A stretch of 14,709 bases of DNA from an uncultured Desulfovibrio sp. (GTDB taxonomy: Bacteria; Desulfobacterota; Desulfovibrionia; Desulfovibrionales; Desulfovibrionaceae), in the NCBI GenBank assembly GCA_900553065.1, contig USBZ01000048.1, positions 1-14,709 on the forward strand, given 5' to 3'. Of the stretch, positions 1-5,217 are shown in pieces. A model generated the notes under the pieces. It ran no database searches, was not told the DNA's origin, and saw only the letters and a list, made by a program, of their open reading frames with translations. Made by a program: the position numbers and the translations under genes. Position 1 is the first letter of the stretch. Every line of letters starts with the position of its first letter.

Positions 1-52
1 TATTATTATACGCTATTTCTCGTCAAAATCAACCATTTGTTGTGACAGAGCC
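1..52. repeat. Possible insertion-sequence end
   Basis: This AT-rich stretch lies just beyond the copA stop codon and contrasts with the GC-rich genes next to it. Read on the minus strand from 52 it begins GGCTCTGTCACAACAAATGG, which looks like the GG-initiated terminal inverted repeat of several IS families (ISL3-like ends are the closest I recall). A related 14-mer with one mismatch recurs at 14467-14480. No transposase is visible because the element, if real, would extend left of the window. It could equally be an ordinary intergenic sequence. Confidence 0.25.
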
Positions 53-59
53 TTTATTT

Positions 60-2354
60 TTATGCGGAGAACCTTCTCAGCCTCAACGCGTTGAGCACCA
101 CGGAGACGGAAGAAAGCGACATGGCCGCGCCCGCCAGCATGGGCGACATGGCCGGGCCGCCGAAGAGAAGAAGCACACCCGCCGCCACCGGCACGAGAAG
201 CACGTTGTAGGCAAAGGCCCAGAACAGGCTGAGACGGATATTGGCCAGGGTGGCGCGCCCCAGGCCGAGCGCCATAACGACGCCGGGAAGACCGCGCAGG
301 AGCACCACGTCTCCGGCCTCCATGGCCACGTCGATGCCGGACCCCATGGCCATGCCCACATCCGCACGGGCCAGAGCAGGCGCGTCGTTGATGCCGTCGC
401 CCACCATGCCTACGCGCCGCCCTTCGGACTGCAGACGGGAAATCACCTGTTCCTTGCCGTCGGGGCGCACTCCGGCCACCACGTCGGAAATACCGGCGCG
501 GGCCGCCACTGCGCGGGCCGTGCGTTCATTGTCGCCGCTCAGCATCATGACCCTGCAGCCCATGCCCCTCAGCTCGCGTATGACGGCAGGAGTCTCTTCC
601 CGCAAAGGATCGGCCACGCCGAGCATCGCAACCAGAACGCCGTCCGCAGCCAGAAGAAGCGGCGTCTGCCCGTCATCGGCCAGCGCCGTCATGCGGGACT
701 TCTGCTCCGCGGAAAGCTCCACGCCGTGTTCCGAAAGCAGCCTTTCGTTGCCGAGCAGCAGATTGCGGCCGTTCACGCCGCCCGTCACGCCCGAACCGCC
801 CACGGCAAGAAAACCTTCCACAGGCATGGCGGCAATGCCACGATCTCCGGCAGCCTCCAGCACGGCCCGGGCCAGAGGATGCTCGGACACGGCTTCCAGA
901 GAGGCCGCCAGCAGAAGAGCGTCCTGTTCGCTCATACCTTCCACATGAAGGCTGACAAGTCTGGGACTGCCTTCCGTCAGCGTTCCCGTCTTGTCGAACA
1001 CGATGGTATCGAGATGTCCCGAGGACTCCAGCGCCGTACCGTTTTTCATGAGCACGCCGAGCTGTGCCCCGCGTCCCGTGGCTACCATGATGGACATGGG
1101 CGTGGCCAGACCGAGCGCACAGGGACAGGCCACCACCAGCACGGCAACGAACACGCGAAGCGCATCTCCGAAGGGAAGATCTCCGAAGAAGAGCCAGGCC
1201 AGCGAGGCAACCGTAGCCACGGCCATGACGGCAGGAACAAAGTACAGACTGATGCGGTCGGCCAGTCCGGCAATGGGAGCCTTGGAGCCCTGCGCCTCGC
1301 GCACAAGATGGATGATGCGGGCAAGCGAGGTATCCGAACCCACGCGGCGGGCTTCCATGAGGAAGGAACCGCTTATGTTCAGCGTACCGGCGCTGACTTC
1401 GTCGCCTTCGGCCACATCCACGGGCATGGATTCGCCCGTCAGGCTCGACATATCGAGGGCGGAAGAGCCTTCAAATACCGTACCGTCCACGGGAATGCGG
1501 GAGCCGGGCTTGATGAGCAGCCTGTCGCCGGGCATGACGGCGCGAACGGCGATTTCCTTCACGCTTCCGTCCGGCAGCACTCGCTCCGCCTGTTCCGGCG
1601 TCAGCTCCATAAGACCGCGAATGGCCTCGGACGTTCTGGTGCGGGACACCGCCTCCAGATACTTGCCCAGAGAAATAAGGGCCACAAGCATGCCTGCGGA
1701 TTCATAATAAAGGCCCATGACAGCCTGATGCGCCTCGGCGGGAGAAGCCGCGACGGCTATTTCCAGCGTGCTCCACAGGCTGTAGAGCAGCGCCGCTCCC
1801 GTACCCACGGCCACGAGGGAATCCATATTGGGCGCTCCGCGCAGAAGCAGCGGAATGCCGTGCCGGTAAAAATCCCGCCCGGACCAGATGATGGGCAGCG
1901 TCAGCAGAAGCTGAAGCAGGGCAAAGGCAAGCGGACTTTCATGCGGCGAAAGCCACGAAGGCAGCGGAAGCCCCCAGTGGCTGCCCATGGCCACAACCAC
2001 AAGGGGCACCGCAAAAATAAACTCAGTCACAAGACGACGGCGACGCGCGGCAAGATCGGCTCTGGTTTTCTTCTGCTCGCTCTCCCACAGATCATGTTCA
2101 TCGACATCCGGGGGAAGATAGGAAGCGGTAAAGCCCAGACGGTTCACTCTTTCCGTCACTTCCTGAATGAAAGGATCCAGGCCGCCGTCCAGCGCACCTT
2201 CGGCCGGACGCACCTGTGCAGTGCCGTCGGCAAGACTTACCGTGGCGCTGTCGATATGCTCCATATTGTTGAGCACGCGCTGCGAACGGGCCGAACAGGC
2301 TCCGCAGGCCATGCCGTCGATACGAAATCTGAGAACTTCGGGATGGTTTTTCAT
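60..2354 (-). CDS. copA: Cu(+)-exporting P1B-type ATPase
   Basis: Inner-membrane ATP-driven pump that exports cuprous ion from the cytoplasm. The 764-residue product has one N-terminal heavy-metal domain with the CxxC site GMACGAC (C17, C20). It then has the actuator TGES (306-309), the transmembrane CPC metal site (410-412), the phosphorylation motif DKTGT (D454), the P1B histidine-proline pair SEHP (H492) and the ATP hinge GDGINDAP (652 on). YN (716-717) in helix 7 and MSLSS (745-749) in helix 8 are the signature of the Cu(+)-specific P1B-1 subgroup. The start at 2354 is chosen because GGAGAG lies just upstream and the metal domain begins at once. The frame stays open to 2684, but that extension resembles nothing known. 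It lies downstream of copZ on the same strand, which would load its metal sites. Ag(+) may also be a substrate. Confidence 0.95.
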   Translation of the reverse strand: MKNHPEVLRFRIDGMACGACSARSQRVLNNMEHIDSATVSLADGTAQVRPAEGALDGGLDPFIQEVTERVNRLGFTASYLPPDVDEHDLWESEQKKTRADLAARRRRLVTEFIFAVPLVVVAMGSHWGLPLPSWLSPHESPLAFALLQLLLTLPIIWSGRDFYRHGIPLLLRGAPNMDSLVAVGTGAALLYSLWSTLEIAVAASPAEAHQAVMGLYYESAGMLVALISLGKYLEAVSRTRTSEAIRGLMELTPEQAERVLPDGSVKEIAVRAVMPGDRLLIKPGSRIPVDGTVFEGSSALDMSSLTGESMPVDVAEGDEVSAGTLNISGSFLMEARRVGSDTSLARIIHLVREAQGSKAPIAGLADRISLYFVPAVMAVATVASLAWLFFGDLPFGDALRVFVAVLVVACPCALGLATPMSIMVATGRGAQLGVLMKNGTALESSGHLDTIVFDKTGTLTEGSPRLVSLHVEGMSEQDALLLAASLEAVSEHPLARAVLEAAGDRGIAAMPVEGFLAVGGSGVTGGVNGRNLLLGNERLLSEHGVELSAEQKSRMTALADDGQTPLLLAADGVLVAMLGVADPLREETPAVIRELRGMGCRVMMLSGDNERTARAVAARAGISDVVAGVRPDGKEQVISRLQSEGRRVGMVGDGINDAPALARADVGMAMGSGIDVAMEAGDVVLLRGLPGVVMALGLGRATLANIRLSLFWAFAYNVLLVPVAAGVLLLFGGPAMSPMLAGAAMSLSSVSVVLNALRLRRFSA

Positions 2355-2398
2355 GGGACTCTCTCCGTCAGAGGGGAACACGCCCCGGAAGGGAACAT

Positions 2399-2476
2399 CG
2401 AAAATAACGCCGACGCAAAGCCATGAGCGCCTTTTCAGGAGAAAACGCGGAAAGTGACTTCCGAAAACGCCGACGG
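2399..2476. repeat. Spaced direct repeat in copA leader
   Basis: On the plus strand, CGAAAA-TAA-CGCCGACG begins at 2399. The same 14 bases without the three-base insert, CGAAAACGCCGACG, begin at 2462. A shorter relative, GAAAACGC, lies between them near 2441. The copies sit 45-120 bases upstream of the copA start. They could be a protein-binding array or chance in a compositionally simple leader. Confidence 0.3.
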
Positions 2477-2644
2477 ATTTGCCTGCGGCAGGGCGGCAGA
2501 AAAGACCGGCAGGCCAACGTGCTGCCGCAGAAAAACGGAACGAAGAGGCCGTGCCGCCCGGTCTGTCGTCAGGCGAGCTGCCGTTCTTGTACGGCAAAGA
2601 CAGATACGAGACTTCTGCGCTGAAGAAAAACAACGCCCTGCTTC

Positions 2645-2679
2645 GGACGGGCCGATGCAGCAAATGCATCGTCCCGCCC
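2645..2679 (-). terminator. Strong stem-loop after copZ
   Basis: The arms 2645-2659 and 2665-2679 pair as seven bases next to the loop, one mismatch, then seven more (one a G-U wobble), around a five-base loop. The structure starts 14 bases past the copZ stop codon. In the minus-strand transcript a U-rich run (2630-2626) follows only about 14 bases after the stem, so this is not a textbook intrinsic terminator. It could partly terminate transcription or protect the copZ 3' end, giving more CopZ than CopA. Confidence 0.5.
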
Positions 2680-2692
2680 GACAACGTGCGTG

Positions 2693-2902
2693 CTAGCGGA
2701 TCTCAACGACCTGGAAACCGAGATCGTCCACAGCCTTTCTGAGTTCGTCGTCGGCAACGGCGTCGGAAGCTTCGACTTCGGCCTTGCCGGAGGCAAGATC
2801 AACCGCGACGTCGGCAACGCCGGCAATGCCGCGCAGAGCCTTTTCCACGTTGGAGGTGCAGTGACCGCAGCGCATGCCTTCAATGATGATGACTTTCTTC
2901 AT
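2693..2902 (-). CDS. copZ: CopZ-like copper chaperone
   Basis: A 69-residue single heavy-metal-associated domain with a beta-alpha-beta-beta-alpha-beta pattern. The metal site is GMRCGHC with C12 and C15. The protein carries Cu(+) in the cytoplasm and hands it to the matching CxxC domain of the pump; the same GMxCxxC pattern occurs in CopA encoded downstream. The length is typical for free-standing chaperones of this family. The start at 2902 is preceded by GGGAGAG at suitable spacing. It is the first gene of the minus-strand unit, transcribed away from the HxlR-type regulator. The metal could also be Ag(+) or another soft ion, but the neighbouring P1B-1 ATPase argues for copper. Confidence 0.9.
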   Translation of the reverse strand: MKKVIIIEGMRCGHCTSNVEKALRGIAGVADVAVDLASGKAEVEASDAVADDELRKAVDDLGFQVVEIR

Positions 2903-2951
2903 GGCAATCTCTCCCTGTTCCGGACAGCGTCACGGCTGTTCCGTCATCTGT

Positions 2952-2980
2952 TTGACTTATGCATTCTTTATAGCTATGAA
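2952..2980 (+). promoter_or_regulatory. Promoter of the HxlR-family regulator
   Basis: TTGACT (2952-2957) and TATGAA (2975-2980) are separated by exactly 17 bases, a good sigma-70 match. Transcription would start near 2987 and give a leader of about 47 bases that carries the inverted repeats at 2999-3026. It overlaps the oppositely directed copZ promoter. Confidence 0.6.
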
Positions 2981-2994
2981 TATTTTATAAGCAA
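2967..2994 (-). promoter_or_regulatory. Promoter of copZ(-copA)
   Basis: Read on the minus strand, TTGCTT (2994-2989) is followed after 16 bases by TATAAA (2972-2967), a good sigma-70 pair. Transcription would begin near 2960, about 58 bases before the copZ start. Its elements interleave with those of the plus-strand promoter, so one bound protein or polymerase could affect both genes. Confidence 0.6.
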
Positions 2995-2998
2995 GAAT

Positions 2999-3026
2999 GT
3001 ACTTTTCAGGTATATAGTACCCTGAA
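2999..3026. promoter_or_regulatory. Candidate operator of the HxlR-type regulator
   Basis: Three inverted repeats are nested here: GTACT (2999-3003) with AGTAC (3016-3020), TTCAGG (3005-3010) with CCTGAA (3021-3026), and GGTA (3009-3012) with TACC (3018-3021). HxlR-family sites commonly have TACT/AGTA-type half sites, so the first is the best operator guess. It is downstream of the regulator's predicted start point and upstream of the copZ -35 element, which suits autorepression. The second could also form a small RNA hairpin whose right arm touches the AAGGA ribosome site. Confidence 0.45.
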
Positions 3027-3033
3027 GGATACC

Positions 3034-3432
3034 ATGATGACATCATCCGACACCTGCTGTTGTTCCGGAAAAGGCCGGGTACAGGGAGAAACGCTTCACT
3101 GCCCGGTGGAAGCCACGCTCGACATGATCGGCGGCAAATACAAGACGCTGATTCTCTGGAAGCTCATTTCCGGTCCCATGCGTTTTTCCGAACTGCGCCG
3201 GGCCGTGCCCGCCGCCACGCCAAAAATGCTCACGCAGCAGCTGCGGGAGCTGGAAGGCGACGGACTCGTTCACAGAGAAATCTTTCCCGTCATTCCGCCG
3301 CACGTGGAATATTCCCTCACGGAATTCGGGCTGAGCATACGTCCCGTACTGGAGGCCATGTACGCATGGGGAAGCCGCTGCCTCGAACGCAAAGGGCTGA
3401 CAGCCAACTGCAATATGGAACCGCTCCCCTGA
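3034..3432 (+). CDS. HxlR-family winged-helix regulator
   Basis: A 132-residue DNA-binding protein of the HxlR (MarR-like) family, which usually acts as a dimer. The family core runs from about residue 22 to 110: HCPVEATLDMIGGKYK at the start, the recognition region with TPKMLTQQLRELE, and a wing with HVEYSLTEFG. C23 is the N-terminal cysteine that relatives such as YodB and HypR use to sense thiol-reactive compounds. There are additional cysteines at 8, 9, 10, 116 and 126. The C8-C9-C10 cluster is not a usual family feature and could bind metal. AAGGA at 3025-3029 is 4 bases from the ATG at 3034 and 7 from the next ATG at 3037, so the true start may be the second. It is divergent from copZ-copA and is the obvious candidate regulator of them. 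The inducer (copper, quinone or oxidant) is not known. Confidence 0.88.
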   Translation: MMTSSDTCCCSGKGRVQGETLHCPVEATLDMIGGKYKTLILWKLISGPMRFSELRRAVPAATPKMLTQQLRELEGDGLVHREIFPVIPPHVEYSLTEFGLSIRPVLEAMYAWGSRCLERKGLTANCNMEPLP

Positions 3433-3469
3433 AATTCCGGATCATGCGCGCAAAAGCGGGCTGTTCCCA

Positions 3470-3498
3470 TTGCCGTAACACCGCCCTTCGGCTACACT
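3470..3498 (+). promoter_or_regulatory. Promoter of the CNNM/CBS protein gene
   Basis: TTGCCG (3470-3475) and TACACT (3493-3498) are separated by 17 bases. A start near 3505 would leave a leader of about 25 bases before the ATG at 3531. The position just after the regulator's stop codon suggests that the next gene is transcribed on its own. Confidence 0.5.
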
Positions 3499-3530
3499 GA
3501 GGCGCATTAACCTTCAACCCCGGCCCTGCC

Positions 3531-4586
3531 ATGACCGCCCTCATCATCACCATCGTACTTGCCCTGTCCATTTCCGCGTTCTGTTCCACCATGGAAGCCA
3601 TGCTCTACTCCATTCCGTGGACCACTCTCGAAAAAATGAAGGAATCCGGTTCCCGTTCCGGCAAAATCCTTTACCATATGCGCTCCAACGTGGATCAGCC
3701 CATTTCCGCCATCCTTACGCTGAACACCATCGCCAACACCGCCGGCGCCTCGCTTGCCGGAGCTCTGGCCGCTGCGGCCCTGGGCGCGGAAAACATGCCC
3801 TACTTTGCCGCGCTCTTTACCGTGCTGGTGCTTCTGTTCGGCGAAATCATTCCGAAAACGCTGGGGGTTTCCTATCCCGGAGCGCTCGGTCGCATTCTGG
3901 CGATCCCTCTTTTCGTCATGACCACGGCGCTTCGCCCCGCCACATGGATTTCCGGGCAGATCACCAAACTCATCACGCCCAAAGAATCCGGCCCCGAAGC
4001 CACGGAAGACGACATCAACGCCATGGCGCGCATTTCCCGTCAGGCCGGCGTCATCCAGAGCTATGAGGAAACCGCCATACGCAACATCCTCGCGCTCGAC
4101 CAGAAGCGCGTGCACGACGTCATGACGCCCCGCACCGTGGTTTTTTCGCTGTCTGAAGACTGCACCGTGGACGAAGCCCATGCCATTCCCTCGTTCTGGA
4201 ATTTCAGCCGTATTCCGGTGTACGCCGAAGACAACGAAGACATCGTGGGCCTCGTGCTGAGACGCGATGTGGTTCTGCACCGCGACGCCCATGAAGGAAA
4301 CATGAAGCTCGGGGAAATCATGCAGCCCGTTCACTTCGTGCTGGAATCGCTCACGCTCGACAAGGTGCTGACCGAATTTCTGGAACGACATCAGCATCTT
4401 TTCGCCGTGCTCGACGAATACGGCGGGCTTGCGGGCGTCATTTCCCTTGAGGACGTGATGGAAGAACTGCTCGGACGCGAAATCGTGGACGAAAGCGACG
4501 TGGCCGCCGACCTCAGGGCCGTGGCCAGGAACCGCCGCGCCGAAACCACGGCATCTGCCAGAAACGAACATTCGGAACAAGCCTAA
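3531..4586 (+). CDS. CNNM (DUF21) and CBS-domain membrane protein
   Basis: A 351-residue inner-membrane protein of the CNNM/CorB family, whose members are linked to Mg2+ or other divalent-cation transport. The N-terminal DUF21 membrane region spans about residues 1-150. It contains the conserved polar NTIANT (65-70) and FGEIIPK (103-109). An acidic linker follows, then two CBS domains, the first opening with VHDVMTPR near 195-201 and the second covering roughly 262-318. CBS pairs in this family bind adenine nucleotides. The CorC/HlyC domain that often follows the CBS pair is absent: only about 30 polar residues come after, and they look disordered. No clear ribosome site precedes the ATG at 3531, but the first helix begins at once, which supports this start. 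The older label 'hemolysin' for such proteins is poorly founded. Cargo is unproven; next to copper genes a metal role is tempting but only inferred. Confidence 0.85.
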   Translation: MTALIITIVLALSISAFCSTMEAMLYSIPWTTLEKMKESGSRSGKILYHMRSNVDQPISAILTLNTIANTAGASLAGALAAAALGAENMPYFAALFTVLVLLFGEIIPKTLGVSYPGALGRILAIPLFVMTTALRPATWISGQITKLITPKESGPEATEDDINAMARISRQAGVIQSYEETAIRNILALDQKRVHDVMTPRTVVFSLSEDCTVDEAHAIPSFWNFSRIPVYAEDNEDIVGLVLRRDVVLHRDAHEGNMKLGEIMQPVHFVLESLTLDKVLTEFLERHQHLFAVLDEYGGLAGVISLEDVMEELLGREIVDESDVAADLRAVARNRRAETTASARNEHSEQA

Positions 4587-4635
4587 ACAGGAACAATTCC
4601 TACTTGCATGAAGGCTTGAAATCTGTCAAAGTTCT

Positions 4636-4669
4636 CCCGGACGATACCGGGCTTCGACCCGTTTATATT
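4636..4669 (+). terminator. Weak stem-loops upstream of ccmE
   Basis: Two mutually exclusive small stems overlap: CCCGG (4636-4640) with CCGGG (4647-4651), and CGGG (4648-4651) with CCCG (4658-4661). The second is followed by TTTATATT. They may weakly terminate the upstream gene. The 154 bases between that gene and ccmE must also hold the ccm promoter; TATATT (4664-4669) is a fair -10 element, but I see no matching -35. Confidence 0.3.
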
Positions 4670-4727
4670 CTCCGTGACGCAGGTCACTGAAAACGGCAGG
4701 AACCTGACCGATGCTTATTCATCCCTC

Positions 4728-4735
4728 AGGAGGTG
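4728..4735 (+). promoter_or_regulatory. Strong ribosome binding site of ccmE
   Basis: AGGAGGTG is nearly a full anti-16S match and ends 5 bases before the ATG at 4741. It decides the start: the frame is open from an ATG at 4711, but that extension (MLIHPSGGGL) is encoded partly by the ribosome site itself. Confidence 0.85.
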
Positions 4736-4740
4736 GACTC

Positions 4741-5151
4741 ATGTCGGCCAAAAAGAATCTTTCCATATACATTGCAGCCTTCGTCCTCTTTGCCGGAGGT
4801 CTGGGCTTCATGCTGTGGTCCGCCCTTTCCGAGGGCAGCATGTATCATCTCAACGTTTCCGAGGCAGTGGCCATGCCTTCGGAAAAGCTGAAATCCGCAC
4901 GACTGTTCGGCGTGGCCGCGGACGACATCGTCAAGCCGCAGAGCGGTCTCGGCGCAACCTTCACGCTTCGTGATCTGGAACATCCCGAACAGGGCATTCT
5001 CGTTCACTACCGCGGCGCGCTGCCGGACACCTTTGAGAAGGGCGCGGAAGTCATTGTGGAAGGACGTATGGAGGGAAATGCCTTCACGGCAAAAACGCTC
5101 ATGACGAAGTGTCCCTCCAAGTACGAAAAAAGCACCAGAGAACACGCCTGA
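4741..5151 (+). CDS. ccmE: Periplasmic haem chaperone CcmE, CxxxY variant
   Basis: CcmE takes haem from the CcmABCD complex in the periplasm and carries it to the CcmF ligase. The 136-residue product has an N-terminal membrane anchor (about 8-28) and an OB-fold beta domain. After it comes TKCPSKYEK, where C124 and Y128 stand at the place of the haem-binding HxxxY of enterobacterial CcmE. This Cys-x3-Tyr form is known from Desulfovibrio and archaea (System I*), where haem binds through the cysteine. The start at 4741 follows an excellent ribosome site. It is the first gene of the ccm cluster and is separated from ccmF by 66 bases containing a strong stem-loop. The C-terminal tail after Y128 is only eight residues. 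Confidence 0.93.
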   Translation: MSAKKNLSIYIAAFVLFAGGLGFMLWSALSEGSMYHLNVSEAVAMPSEKLKSARLFGVAADDIVKPQSGLGATFTLRDLEHPEQGILVHYRGALPDTFEKGAEVIVEGRMEGNAFTAKTLMTKCPSKYEKSTREHA

Positions 5152-5199
5152 TCAGAAGGGAACGGTCGAAGGGCCGTTCCCTTCTGATGCCGGGCTTTT
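5152..5199 (+). terminator. Perfect 14-bp stem-loop between ccmE and ccmF
   Basis: TCAGAAGGGAACGG (5152-5165) pairs perfectly with CCGTTCCCTTCTGA (5174-5187) around an eight-base loop, beginning one base after the ccmE stop codon. GCCGGGCTTTTT follows, with the T run at 5195-5199, eight bases after the stem. It could be a leaky intrinsic terminator or an RNA stability element that makes ccmE mRNA more abundant than the downstream genes. Confidence 0.6.
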
Positions 5200-5217
5200 T
5201 CCTTTTCCGGAGAACCC

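Larger units (their letters stand above)
2355..2692. other. copZ-copA spacer, 338 bases, no gene
   Basis: This stretch separates copZ from copA on the minus strand. Several short frames cross it on both strands, but none has recognisable protein content or a convincing ribosome site. It holds a strong stem-loop next to copZ (2645-2679) and a spaced direct repeat nearer copA (2399-2476). I see no convincing sigma-70 promoter in front of copA, so copA may depend on read-through from the copZ promoter or on a promoter I cannot recognise. Confidence 0.6.

Noticed and set aside
42..2426. A 794-codon plus-strand open frame opposite copA
   Set aside because: Its composition is rich in His, Gly and Arg with no domain pattern. 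It is the mirror of copA codon bias in GC-rich DNA, and copA shows all its motifs in the opposite frame.
2355..2684. N-terminal extension of CopA by 110 residues
   Set aside because: The extension is not like any P1B ATPase N-terminus, crosses the spacer repeats and the hairpin, and a good ribosome site exists at the 2354 start.
2423..2742. Short overlapping plus-strand frames in the copZ-copA spacer
   Set aside because: Arg- and Cys-rich, mutually overlapping in different frames, and without convincing ribosome sites.
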